Assembly (NCBI GenBank): GCA_024305745.1 | Contig: JAHRBS010000002.1 | Span: forward strand, 2,356,001 to 2,420,000 | Source: Polyporus tsugae | Taxonomy: Eukaryota > Basidiomycota > Agaricomycetes > Polyporales > Polyporaceae | Length of the DNA stretch: 64,000 bases | Reading direction: 5' to 3' | Shown here: positions 11,594-20,892 of the stretch, in pieces | Position numbering within the stretch: the stretch's first letter is position 1 | Layout of the letters: every line of letters begins with the position of its first letter | Made by a program: the position numbers and the translations under genes | Notes under the pieces: model-generated | What the model saw: the letters and a program-made list of their open reading frames with translations, nothing else | What the model was told of the DNA's origin: nothing | Database searches by the model: none

Positions 11594-13552
11594 ATGTCGA
11601 ACGCACTCTACACCGCCGTTACCAGCGTCCTCACGGGCCCCAACTACCTCGAGTGGGCCGTGACCATGGAGTCCTACCTCCTGGCACAAGGACAGTGGAA
11701 GGTCATCAACGAGTCTTGCCCCACCACCGACGCTGACAAGCAAGCGGAATGGGACGGACTCAACGGCAAGGCCATGGGTAACATCCACCTTCGCCTCGCT
11801 CAAAGCATCATCAGTGCCATCGCTAGCAAGACCACTGCCGCGGACATCTGGAACCACCTCAAGACGAACTACGGGAAGCCGGGCATCCCCATCGTCTATC
11901 AAGACTTCCGTGCCGCGATCAGTCTCACCGTCCCCAGCGACTCCAATCCTATCCCAGCCCTCGACAAGCTCGAGGCGCACTTCCAGCGCCTTGATACCAA
12001 CAAGTTCGACGTTTCAGAGCACGTCAAGGGGATGATGCTCGTCTCCAAGCTCCCTCAGTCCATGGATCCCGTCATCCAGGTCTACATCTCTGGCCTCAAG
12101 GATGACGCTGCTGGACCTGCCATCAAGAAGATCACGCTCGCCGGCGTCCGCCAGGCCGTGATCATGCACTGGGAACAGCGCCAAGGACGTCACCAGTCGC
12201 GTAACAATGCCAACAAGATCAGCGCTGTCAAGCACAAGGGGCCGGACCCCAACTTCCGTCAGCAGCAGCAGCAGCGCCCTCAGCGGCAGCAGCAGCAGCA
12301 GCAGCAGCGCCCTGATGGGCAGCAGCAACAAGGCGGACGCTCTCGCGGCCGCTGCTCTGGACGTGGTCGTGGTGGACAGCCAGGTGCGCACCAACATGCG
12401 CACTTTGCACATATGGTTGACGTGGCACCTTTTGCCCACATCACTGACGTCCCAACCACGATCACCCAGGGCCCCAGCGGAGTGGAGGATCCGCGCGCTC
12501 TCATGTGCAAGCCCGTCCGCGCAAAGACAGGGGACAACAAGTACCCCTCGCTCACGTCTGCCATATCCCTCGCCGAGGAACTCGGCATCCAGCCAACGTT
12601 CGAGCGCATCCGCATCCTCAAGGACCTCGTCCGACTCCAACAGGCCCCTCGCGCCCCGGAGGAACAGAACCGCGCGGCCTCGCCCGCGGCCACCCCACTC
12701 GCATCTTCATCAACCCGATCTCCGACGATGAGTGGTGGCAACGACTTGCCCAGTGGCACTGAGGAGAGCAGCAGTTCGCAGTTCGAGGACTCGGACAGCG
12801 AGGAGGACCGTGCGCCCAAGCGCAAGCGCACCCTCAGGGAGCGCATGTCAGAGCGCACCCTAGAGGAGCGCCTCGCCCCTCTGGACGACCCGATGAACGA
12901 GCTGACAGACGACGAGGACGTCGTGTCGCTCGGCGTGGTTGAAGATGAAGTTGAATCTTTCTTTGATCAGTACTGGTCAGTCTATTCTTCTCCCCACAAC
13001 AAGTTGTATGCTGACTTTGCGCCCTTAATGGCAGCTGATAACGTCGCAAGTCCCTCTTGTCGTGTAAACAGCCCACATGTATCTGTAGCTATAGAGCAGA
13101 ATACATGTCCTCACCACTCTTCACATGCTAAGTGTGCGCGCTGTAAGGGAAAGAATAAGCAGATTGAACGGCAAGACTCGAACATGTGGATGCTCGACTC
13201 AGGAGCGTCAATGCACTTTACGTTCAACATGAGTGACTTCGCCGATTTCCGGTACTACAAAGTCCATCGACCGCTATACACAGCAGATGGGGTCACGTTC
13301 ATGACTGGTGAAGGGACTGTCTTCCTAACTTTAGAGTCTGGAAAGACCATAAGGCTGATGAATGTCGCCTTGGTCCCAAATCTTACCAACAAACTTGTTT
13401 CAATGGGAGCATTACTCCGTGAAGGAATGAAAGCACGTGCATCAACCGCTAGTATCTCCTTCTACCAAGCAAATGAGCTTGTAGTCACGTTTCAACCACG
13501 AAACGTTGGTGACACTATTTATGTCATCTTCACGCAGCCTTTACTGGCGTGA
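11594..13552 (+). CDS. Copia Gag and protease region of the polyprotein
   Basis: The frame opens with ATG at 11594 and closes at TGA 13550-13552 (652 codons). The first 200 residues match copia-type Gag (NYLEWAVTMESYLLAQGQW, then LPQSMDPVIQVYISG). They are followed by a Gln-rich stretch (12262-12330) and an Arg/Gly-rich stretch that may bind RNA; a classical CCHC zinc knuckle is not seen. A long acidic disordered linker (near 12720-12940) precedes the aspartic protease active site WMLDSGASMHFTF. Sequence after the stop stays open in the same frame and contains the gag-pre-integrase block LHCRLGHPS, so the stop at 13550 looks like a mutation (TGG to TGA) or a readthrough site. An experiment would be needed to separate the two. 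Confidence 0.9.
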   Translation: MSNALYTAVTSVLTGPNYLEWAVTMESYLLAQGQWKVINESCPTTDADKQAEWDGLNGKAMGNIHLRLAQSIISAIASKTTAADIWNHLKTNYGKPGIPIVYQDFRAAISLTVPSDSNPIPALDKLEAHFQRLDTNKFDVSEHVKGMMLVSKLPQSMDPVIQVYISGLKDDAAGPAIKKITLAGVRQAVIMHWEQRQGRHQSRNNANKISAVKHKGPDPNFRQQQQQRPQRQQQQQQQRPDGQQQQGGRSRGRCSGRGRGGQPGAHQHAHFAHMVDVAPFAHITDVPTTITQGPSGVEDPRALMCKPVRAKTGDNKYPSLTSAISLAEELGIQPTFERIRILKDLVRLQQAPRAPEEQNRAASPAATPLASSSTRSPTMSGGNDLPSGTEESSSSQFEDSDSEEDRAPKRKRTLRERMSERTLEERLAPLDDPMNELTDDEDVVSLGVVEDEVESFFDQYWSVYSSPHNKLYADFAPLMAADNVASPSCRVNSPHVSVAIEQNTCPHHSSHAKCARCKGKNKQIERQDSNMWMLDSGASMHFTFNMSDFADFRYYKVHRPLYTADGVTFMTGEGTVFLTLESGKTIRLMNVALVPNLTNKLVSMGALLREGMKARASTASISFYQANELVVTFQPRNVGDTIYVIFTQPLLA

Positions 13553-13699
13553 AACATGATCACAGCCTTTGAAGCTGTTGACTATGATACTCTACACTGT
13601 CGCTTAGGACACCCTTCGCGCGATGTGCTGAGACATGCTCGGAAACACACTGACAAGTGCCCGCATGTTGAGATTCCCAAAGAGGACTCGATTTGCTGA

Positions 13700-16600
13700 G
13701 GATGTGCTGAAGGCAAAATGCCATCGCAATCCCATCCGCTCGATCTTAGACGAGCATCGAAACCTTTTGAGCTAGTCCACACGGACCTCAAAGAATTCCC
13801 TGTCCCTTCGTACCACAAACACAAGTACGCTATACTGTACTATGATGACTACACTTCACACGTGTGGACCATCAAACTTCGTACCAAGGACACTGCCCTA
13901 CAATCTACGCGACAATGGTTGACATATGTCGAAAACCAATATGGCGCGAAGGTGCAGAAATGGAAATCTGATGCTGGAGGTGAATTGAAATCAAAAGCCT
14001 TCACAAATATGCTCAAGGACAGAGGCATCGAGATTATAACCAGTGCACCACACATTCATCAACAGAATGGCCGTGCCGAGCACATAATTCGTACGCTCAT
14101 GAACAAAGGGGAGGCAATGCGACACGACACTTGCATACCTCAGTCCTGGTGGGAATTCTCCTTTGATCATGCTACACACGTCTATAACAGGACGCCTATG
14201 CGTCGTCTGGAATGGCGAACCCCCTATGAACTTCTATACAACTCCAAGCCAGACATTAGCCACCTACGTGTCTTTGGATGTGGAGCCTATGTCTTCTTGC
14301 CACCTGAAGTGCGGAAGAATAAACTATCCCCCAAATCGGAGTTGATGGTTTACCTTGGCATCAGCGATGGAGGTCACAATTATAAGTTCATGCGCCTACC
14401 AAACAATGTCATCTTTACAGCTGCTCAAGCGCTATTTGATGAACATATGTTTCCGAAGTGTTCGCACGAGCAGAAGCGACAGAGGCAGCAGATTGCGCCC
14501 AATGAAGAGGAATCACAGGAATCCGCGGACCAAGTCCCCGCTCCTAAGAATCTCCCTGATGACGATGAGGAGCCACATCGTCCTCCCAAAAACCTTCCTT
14601 CTAAAAAGGACAAGGGCAAGGTGCGAGACGTCGCACCTCCTGCACCACTGGCTGAACTACCTGTACAGCGTACTTCATGCAGACAGACGCCGCGAAGTGT
14701 GCATAGCCCTGTGTTGCCGCAATCTCCTCCGGTTGAAAGATCTGGCACGAGTTCTCCGCGACGATCTGGGAGAGAATGGAAAGTACCAGTTTGCGAAGGG
14801 AATGTCTATGGTGAATCACGACACCCTACAGACATTTTCAAGGACATAGAGAAACGGGAATCGTGGAAGAAAATGGTTGAAGTTCGTGGAGAAACGAGTC
14901 ACTCTCGTACCACGCCACCATCCAGAGATGAGAGGCTTCCCGGGCCTAGCTCTTCTCGATCACTTCCGCGATCACGCAATGAACCCGTACTCCGTCCACC
15001 TTCGAAATGGACCACGCCACGGGAGCCTACTCCCATGATCTCACCTAGTAGCAGCGACGCTGAGGAAGAGGATGACTCTGGTCCCATACCGGAACCTATA
15101 CCTGCAGAGCCAGTCCCTCCACCTCACTTAGGCGCTCCTAGTGAGCAAAGCTCAGAGGCACACTCGAACGAAAGTTCTGAGGAAGAAACTGATGATGAGG
15201 ATGAATCATCTGAATACAAAGATGATGATGATGAAGACGCGTCCTCAGAGGAAGTCGAAGATGCCCTATGTGATCCAGACGGAACTGATGTGGCAGAACT
15301 ATGCCAGGAAGGGGGAGCATATCTCATCCAATACCTTATTTCTAAGGCTATCCCACCAGACGATGAGGGGGAGAAGGCCTCGCCACTTAATGTGCGCGAA
15401 TGGACCTTCCGTGATATCGCTGTCCTACCAAAGGATGAGCGAAAGGAGTGGTTCAACGCTTGCCGCGAAGAATTAGAGGCTCTTCGCAGGCGCGATGTGT
15501 ATGACTTGGTTGACCGGCCCAAAGGGCGAAAGGTCGTCAAGAACCGCTGGGTATTCGACGTCAAAACTGACGGACAAAAGAAAGCCAGGCTTGTTGCGAA
15601 AGGCTTCTCCCAGGTCGAAGGCGAAGACTTCGACAAAATATTCTCCCCAGTTGTACGATTCGAGACAGTGCGTCTCATCACAGCATTAGCAACGCTCGAG
15701 GACCGGCATATCTCAGGCCTCGATGTACGCAGTGCCTACCTATATGGCAAGCTGGACGAAGAGATATATATGGAGCAGCCAGAAGGGTTTCGCACACCCG
15801 GCACAGAGCACAAAGTCCTCAGACTCAAACGTGCTCTATATGGGCTTAAGCAGGCAGGTTTAGCGTGGTGGCGCACCTTGTCTGAGTCCATGACATTGAT
15901 GGGCTTTAAACGGCTCAGCAATGATGCAGGCATATACATCTACAAATGCTCTGATGGAGCACTTGTAGTTGTTATCGTCTACGTTGACAATGCACTCTTT
16001 TGTGGGCGAAATAGGAAGCTCGTAGCTGAACTGAAAGCTCGCTTCATGAGAAAGTGGGAGTGTCGAGACCTTGGCGATGCCAAAGAGTTCTTACGCATGC
16101 GTATTACACGCAAAGGCAACAATATCCACCTGGATCAATGCGCCTACCTAGAGAAAGTACTGGAACATTGTGGCATGACTAACGCGCGACCAGCTACTAC
16201 TCCACTCCCAGCAGGTTACCAACCTGAGCCCAACAAAGAGCAATCCACACCAGAGCTTCGCTCTAGGTTCCAGACAGTCATCGGTTCCCTACTGTATATC
16301 ATGTTAGGAACAAGGCCGGACTTAGCCTTCGCTGTGACAAAATTGTCCCAGTTTGCATCCAACCCATCTGAGGAGCACCTCAAGCGTGCACTCTATATCT
16401 GCCGCTATCTGGTTGGAACCAAGGATTACTCCCTGGTTTACAAAGGCAAAGCTCAGACTGGCTTAGTTGCCGGTACTGACTCTGATTGGGCATCAGATCC
16501 CAACACTCGACGCTCGCAGACAGGATTCTTCCTGAAACTAGCGGGTGGTGTTTTCTCGTGGACTTCACGTGCACAGAAAACGATTGCTCATTCCTCAACT

Positions 16601-16954
16601 GAGGCTGAGTATATGGCGATGAGTGATTGTAGTCGCCAAGTAGTCTGGGTTTGCAACCTACTTGCAGAACTCAGCTACTATATCGATCATATACCTCTTT
16701 CTGGAGATAACCAAGGGTCTATCTTCATTGCATCGAATCCAGTAACGGAGCCGAGGTCTAAACACATCAACATCCGCTATCACTACATTTGGGAGGTACA
16801 TGAAAAGGGCATTGTCGACCTATTCTACATTGAAGGTGACGACAATCCCGCCGATATATTCACCAAGAACTTGGGAGCGACGAAATTCGTTAAATTCCGC
16901 TCTCAACTCGGGCTCCACTTTCCACGGCCAGCTTATAGCACCAAATCCTGTTGA
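13700..16954 (+). CDS. Copia integrase, reverse transcriptase and RNase H
   Basis: This continues the frame of gag after the second TGA (13697-13699). The first ATG is at 13718. Integrase shows the DD-E triad in HTDLKEFP, KSDAGGEL and NGRAEHI. A variable acidic linker follows. Reverse transcriptase shows WVFDVK, ARLVAKGFSQ, FSPVVR, and LKRALYGLKQAG. Its catalytic box reads YVDN where the lineage has YVDD; the changed codon is AAT at 15989-15991, so the second catalytic aspartate is lost. RNase H shows TDSDWASD, SSTEAEYMAM and GDNQGS, and the frame ends at 16954 inside the 3' LTR. The absence of a second aspartate predicts an inactive enzyme, so this copy would need help in trans to move. Confidence 0.92.
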   Translation, partial: GCAEGKMPSQSHPLDLRRASKPFELVHTDLKEFPVPSYHKHKYAILYYDDYTSHVWTIKLRTKDTALQSTRQWLTYVENQYGAKVQKWKSDAGGELKSKAFTNMLKDRGIEIITSAPHIHQQNGRAEHIIRTLMNKGEAMRHDTCIPQSWWEFSFDHATHVYNRTPMRRLEWRTPYELLYNSKPDISHLRVFGCGAYVFLPPEVRKNKLSPKSELMVYLGISDGGHNYKFMRLPNNVIFTAAQALFDEHMFPKCSHEQKRQRQQIAPNEEESQESADQVPAPKNLPDDDEEPHRPPKNLPSKKDKGKVRDVAPPAPLAELPVQRTSCRQTPRSVHSPVLPQSPPVERSGTSSPRRSGREWKVPVCEGNVYGESRHPTDIFKDIEKRESWKKMVEVRGETSHSRTTPPSRDERLPGPSSSRSLPRSRNEPVLRPPSKWTTPREPTPMISPSSSDAEEEDDSGPIPEPIPAEPVPPPHLGAPSEQSSEAHSNESSEEETDDEDESSEYKDDDDEDASSEEVEDALCDPDGTDVAELCQEGGAYLIQYLISKAIPPDDEGEKASPLNVREWTFRDIAVLPKDERKEWFNACREELEALRRRDVYDLVDRPKGRKVVKNRWVFDVKTDGQKKARLVAKGFSQVEGEDFDKIFSPVVRFETVRLITALATLEDRHISGLDVRSAYLYGKLDEEIYMEQPEGFRTPGTEHKVLRLKRALYGLKQAGLAWWRTLSESMTLMGFKRLSNDAGIYIYKCSDGALVVVIVYVDNALFCGRNRKLVAELKARFMRKWECRDLGDAKEFLRMRITRKGNNIHLDQCAYLEKVLEHCGMTNARPATTPLPAGYQPEPNKEQSTPELRSRFQTVIGSLLYIMLGTRPDLAFAVTKLSQFASNPSEEHLKRALYICRYLVGTKDYSLVYKGKAQTGLVAGTDSDWASDPNTRRSQTGFFLKLAGGVFSWTSRAQKTIAHSSTEAEYMAMSDCSRQVVWVCNLLAELSYYIDHIPLSGDNQGSIFIASNPVTEPRSKHINIRYHYIWEVHEKGIVDLFYIEGDDNPADIFTKNLGATKFVKFRSQLGLHFPRPAYSTKSC

Positions 16955-17276
16955 GCGCGGCACTGCCAAGCGCTGGCAGCCAACATAGCCGCTAGGCTGT
17001 GACACCGCCATAGCGCCAGTTGTCACACATGCCAGATTACTCATAGCCTCGTCTATGATAATCGCGCACAGCTCGACTGTGCACCGTGTATGCTACTGTA
17101 CAGTTCTTATGTAATCTAGTAGTATATATACGGGCTCCCCAGAGCCCCCAATATAGAGAGTTCTTTACACCCTACCACCATCATCACTTAACAAGCCTCA
17201 ACAACCCCTCCAGGTGAGTATGCGGAGCTTCCGCTAGAGTTGCTGCCCGGTGTGGGCTTTGCCCCCGGGTTCAACA
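16949..17276 (+). repeat. 3' LTR of copia element
   Basis: 328 bp. It differs from the 5' LTR by a G for A after GATAATC and by two substitutions in the segment AATATAGAGAG versus AATACAGACAG. It carries the stop codon of the polyprotein in its first bases and is followed by the CAAGA duplication (17277-17281). Confidence 0.95.
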
Positions 17277-18540
17277 CAAGATCAGCCCTTTCAAGCAAGA
17301 TCTCGGAGTTCCGTCTTGTGTCGTGCTCTCGCTGCTTCACTGCTGCTTCGGACTGTATGGCACGGTCTTGTTCCTTCTCAGTGACTCGAAACTTCTGACG
17401 CCACCTTATAGATGCTTCTTTGGCTCGATCGAGCCGGCGGCGGCTGTTGCGGCGCTCCGCTTTGAGGCTGGACACCTCAGCTCGCAGGTGTTGAATAGTT
17501 CGTGTGCTTGTGCCGCCCTCTTCACGGTGTGTCTTGCATTTGTGTGTAGGCTTCAAGTTGCACTTTGCTGATGCCTGCTATAGCCGTGGTACAGCAACGT
17601 CACAGTGTGCTCGTGGCTTAACAGCGAGGGAGCATGACAACCATATTAGCAGACTCACAAGGTTGCGTGTTACAGGTGCCACATTTTCCTTATCCCCTGA
17701 ACTCCCTTCCTCTGATTGACCCTCATTGAACTTTGCAAGGGCTGCCCGTTGCGCCGTGGACTTGCTTTTACGACGTACAGGTCGGCGCTTCGAGCTTCCC
17801 ATCCTCGGGCCCGCCGCAGGTACTGATGTGATGTGTTTCTGAAGCCCAGAATAATATATGGTGTATACTGTACCATTAAAATGATGGTATGGTTGTCGCA
17901 GACCCCTCGCGACCCTTCAAGAACAAGGTGCGGAGGTCACAGATAGGCGGAAGCGTGTCAAGGCTGGGTAAGTCAAATCCATCTTAGTACCACTGAAAAA
18001 AATCATTAAAATTCGCCAAAAAATGTACATGGGCAGGGGAATACATATGAGCACAGTCAGAAGGCAGGGGGGGAGGGGGCAGAGGGCAGGGGGCGACACC
18101 GGTGGTGTCGGCACATGCACGTCGCCATCGCATATGGCGGACCAGGGACCACGTGATGACCTTCAACGCGATTGTGGCGCGTCCGCGCCCCTGTTGCGAC
18201 CGGTGGAAGTGCGCGCAATATTTCCAGTCATCAGCTCACTCTTGTGCCTTAATATTGGCTCCAATCAATCACATTCAAGGTGCTCCACGAGATAGAAGTC
18301 GAAGTTTCTTCATTTTCTGTCTTCTGTCCTACAACAGCAATGGATTGCGTACATACATGACTTGTAATCACTATTAGAAACTTACACCCCATTCTACTCC
18401 ATGTTTTTGGTGCATCTGCCTTTTTCTCGAGACCCCGCGCAGGCAATATATGTTTTAATCTTGCACGGATTGTTGCGACCACCTCCGTGGGTGTTAAAGG
18501 CGTATTATAAATATACACAAACATCATGTGTCTAGCACGG

Positions 18541-18561
18541 CTTGCCCCTCCCCAGTATAAA
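18541..18561 (-). repeat. Right end of the DNA transposon: inverted repeat plus target duplication
   Basis: CTTGCCCCTCCCCA (18541-18554) is the exact inverse of the left terminus, and GTATAAA (18555-18561) is the second copy of the target duplication. Immediately beyond lies the donor-proximal part of the DUF6534 copy B intron. Confidence 0.88.
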
Positions 18562-20424
18562 CACAGACGTACTCTTGGTGCCAGGGATGGCGAAGCCGAT
18601 GTATATGAGATCACCTGGTCGAATGAAAGCCTGATCTCCAGTGAGCCGCGGCGGACATGCTGTGGCTAATAGAGCACTCACGAAGAGCAATGACAATAGA
18701 TTGAAAATCCTTGAAGTCAGAAGCAATTAGTTAGAACTACTGTGCAAACGCGCATGCAACTAGTGGTATGTTTGCACCCAGTGAGTAGGCCTGAAGGCAA
18801 TGTGTCAGCAGGGTGTCTGTCAAGCGATCGAAGTGACGGCTTACTGGTATTGATCGAGTACATGATCATGATGTCTAGCATGGAATCCGTACTGTCAGAG
18901 GTGACTGGGTCAGTATTTCTTCAACTGCAGGTTGGATACAGTGCGAACCGCTTGACACCGGTGCGGCTACGCCGCAATGCAAAGATGAGCATAGCCGTGA
19001 TGATCACGTCGGAGGTGACAGCCATGGTGGAACTGGTCGAGACAAGCCACTAGATCGTAGTCTGTGAATTCAACATACACAATGCTAGTTACAAGACCGA
19101 CCACTTACAGTGACATGTTTGAAGCCCTTGAAGGTAGGGATGATGAATCTGGGTTGCACAGCTCAGTTCCCCGTCGGCAGGTGGGAAGGACTGGGCTTAC
19201 GCTTCGGTGGTAGCCGCTATTCTCGTGGGTTCAGTGCATATCCCCGGATGACAGAGATGCGTCCTTACCTATGAAGAACCCTACAGGAAAGAACTGCAGG
19301 TTTTCAGCCCAACCCTTGAGAACGGCGCCATAGGGGTTGCTTACCCATTTCTATAAAGCACAAAAACACCTACAGGATATGAGTAAGCGTTGGAGGTGTA
19401 TAGATAGTCACTTACTGCGAATGCTACGAAAATTCTGTAGCCGCGGCCAACTAGTTGTGGGTAAAAAGCTTGAATATAGAGAAACTTGGATAGAACCGAC
19501 CCGAAGACACGCACGGACATAAACGCGGCGAACGAAAAAGCTGCAATACTGTCAGATCACGCCCTTTGATAGAGGGGAAAAGGCACAACGTCTGAGTGGA
19601 AACCATCATGATGCCCTAGAGTCTCATTTGAATTGTTAGAGATCAAGGTTGTCAAAGTAATCATATTCACTCACAGATACGACCGGGAAAAGCTTAAATC
19701 CCAATTCAGTCAACGCAAGCATGGTACGAAACTGCTTCGTGCTTACATTAATAGACCTATGAACCGATTCGAATACCATTTAAAAGAGACTATAAGGAGG
19801 CTGCTTACCATATCCCATGAAGAAGGGCCGATGGGTTGAAGTAGTTTGATACAAGGTAGTTGTAGCTGTGGTCGCAACGATAACGTCAAACGGGGTGATT
19901 GCATGTGAAGTCACTGACTGCTTACCAGACATGCATGCTCATGGCAGATGTGATAGTCTCCAAAACCCTATAGGAGATTGTTTGTATTGGTGAATTTTTG
20001 GCAGAAACCGTACAACGCACACGACAAAGGAAACCTGCGGGGACGTGTCAGTTGATGGAATGGCACTGAGGTCAGGTAAGGCGCACCAGCCATTTTAAAC
20101 TTGGAAGATCTGCAGGATACATGCGGAAATATCGATATGACTGATGCAAAGTGATTCCGTACAAGCTGTAGTGCTCCAGTAAGTAAACAGGATGTATGAA
20201 CACGGAAGGGACTCACATGAGAGCAATGAACGTGCCGAGCAATACCGCTCCGAAGGTATCGTCCAAGGGAGGGACCTTCGGCAGCAAAGCCAGTGGATCT
20301 GTGGGTACCTCGGTGCCATTAGTTGATGCCGACATGCGTACCGTAAACAGAGGAATGATACAGTTGAAAACAGATGCTAAAAGTGTGGGGCCAAAACACC
20401 TGCGTTTTCCCTAAGTGAACACGC

Positions 20425-20431
20425 TTTTATA
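20425..20431 (-). promoter_or_regulatory. TATA box of DUF6534 copy B
   Basis: TATAAAA on the minus strand, within GGCCTGTATAAAAG, 90 bp upstream of the ATG at 20335. Copy F has the same CCTGTATAAAAG 89 bp upstream of its ATG, so the box and its spacing are conserved between paralogues. Confidence 0.7.
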
Positions 20432-20435
20432 CAGG

Positions 20436-20892
20436 CCAGATGGGGACAATCATAGACACACCGAGATGAAGCCTAGAAGGGCTGTGGAGAGGAGCAGTGG
20501 TGTCGCGCCCATGCTACAATTGGGAGTGCGCTCAGAAGAGATCATGATAATGATGCTTAGTGTATGTGGCACAGGGAAGCTGATATTCAACGATGGATGG
20601 AAGTCGTCGTGAGCAGAAGCTGCGGGCAAGCCACCGAACACTGTGATACTCGGGATATATTCATGAATATCATGCACAGTAAACACGCAAAAAACGCTTG
20701 CGCCGGGTGCCATGGGAGTTCTAGTTCTGCAGAAAGTGGATGAATAGATTTCTGATATCTTCGGAGAATGAACTAGGGACGACTGGAGTCTGGCAAGGAT
20801 ATTGTGCGATGACTTATATTGAGGCACTTACTACACTCGACCAAATACCCATAGCCTGACATGTTGCAGCCCGAAAAACTTGATATCTCAAC
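20436..20892. other. Upstream region of DUF6534 copy B, partly conserved with copy F
   Basis: The block from about 20520 to 20680 (minus strand) aligns by eye with about 43190-43340 of copy F; both contain GGCTTGCC, GCAGCTTCT or ACAGCTTCT, and a CATCAT-rich segment. This marks a shared promoter region duplicated with the gene. The outer end borders a non-autonomous transposon. Confidence 0.5.

Larger units (their letters stand above)
10948..17276 (+). mobile_element. Full-length Ty1-copia LTR retrotransposon
   Basis: The element is 6329 bp and is bounded by two 328-bp LTRs that begin TGTTGAGC and end TTCAACA, flanked by the 5-bp duplication CAAGA. The internal order is primer-binding site, gag, protease, integrase, reverse transcriptase, RNase H, the order of the copia (Pseudoviridae-type) lineage. 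The LTRs differ at only three positions, so insertion was recent. The polyprotein frame is single (11594-16954) but is interrupted by two TGA codons, at 13550-13552 and 13697-13699. No convincing polypurine tract is visible immediately before the 3' LTR; the sequence there is CACCAAATCC. Confidence 0.96.
8435..17802 (-). pseudogene. Transposase of the DNA transposon, interrupted by copia and carrying stops
   Basis: Read on the minus strand. Exon 1 is 17802-17659 (basic, MGSSKRRPVRRKSKSTAQRA). Exon 2 starts at 17577 with a coiled coil and is cut at 17282 by the copia element; it resumes in the same frame at 10947 (ERAD-L then ARSRLQARLSE) with the block GIYTPQARALARGLVFSGCS. The part from 10517 to 8435 contains TSNQHTDYIGRH, GCAMHKELN, ILLANRENAST, NEGALGLLRQW and a charged C-terminal coil. 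These are blocks I associate with a basidiomycete transposase family of about 1,000 residues. The conserved acidic residues around TSNQH, MHKELN and NEGALG are candidates for the DDE/D triad (inference). In-frame stops lie at 10460-10462 (TGA) and 10427-10429 (TAG), and the splice near 10583/10517 does not keep frame. The copy is therefore inactive even without the copia insertion. Confidence 0.75.
8218..18554 (-). mobile_element. DNA transposon inserted in an intron of DUF6534 copy B (contains a copia element)
   Basis: The element is 10337 bp as it stands. Removing the copia element and one 5-bp duplication leaves 4003 bp. It has 14-bp perfect terminal inverted repeats (TGGGGAGGGGCAAG) and a 7-bp target duplication (GTATAAA). 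The host sequence on both sides belongs to one intron of DUF6534 copy B, which proves insertion. Its single large gene, on the minus strand, is a transposase of a type I recognise as recurrent in mushroom genomes but cannot name. The ends do not match the classic CACTA or TA-duplicating patterns, and hAT elements would give 8 bp. The stretches 8232-8434 and 17803-18540 are its non-coding ends; the latter contains a G-rich tract. Confidence 0.85.
7751..20335 (-). pseudogene. DUF6534 family membrane protein, copy B, split by a 10.3-kb nested insertion
   Basis: Exons on the minus strand, 5' to 3': 20335-20217, 20165-20087, 20034-20021, 19967-19926, 19865-19809, 19756-19747, 19692-19675, 19615-19590, 19540-19515, 19450-19416, 19369-19345, 19280-19269, 19216-19201, 19148-19109, 19049-18949, 18891-18845, 18790-18778, 18709-18682 and 18630-18573. 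After the transposon come 8168-8144 and 8075 onward. All lengths match copy F except that its 60-nt exon is 35+25 here. The insertion lies in the intron after GTK, 18 bases past the donor. The last exon meets TAG at 7865-7867, where copy F has CAG; the frame then stays open to a second stop at 7751. If the giant intron were spliced, a 333-residue protein lacking about 38 C-terminal residues would result. It starts MSASTNGTEVPTDPLALLPK. Called a pseudogene because of the insertion and early stop, but expression is not excluded. Confidence 0.85.

Noticed and set aside
12014..12640. Leu-rich minus-strand frame inside the copia gag region
   Set aside because: Shadow of the Gln-rich segment of Gag; no start context or domain.
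13550..13699. The two copia TGA codons as programmed readthrough
   Set aside because: Not excluded, but the loss of the YVDD aspartate in the same copy makes mutational decay the simpler explanation.
16900..16948. Polypurine tract before the copia 3' LTR
   Set aside because: The sequence before the LTR is mixed; no run of purines adjacent to it.
8218..18554. Assignment of the large transposon to the KDZ (Kyakuja-Dileera-Zisupton) group
   Set aside because: The transposase blocks seen do not match the KDZ blocks I know, and the duplication is 7 bp; left unnamed.
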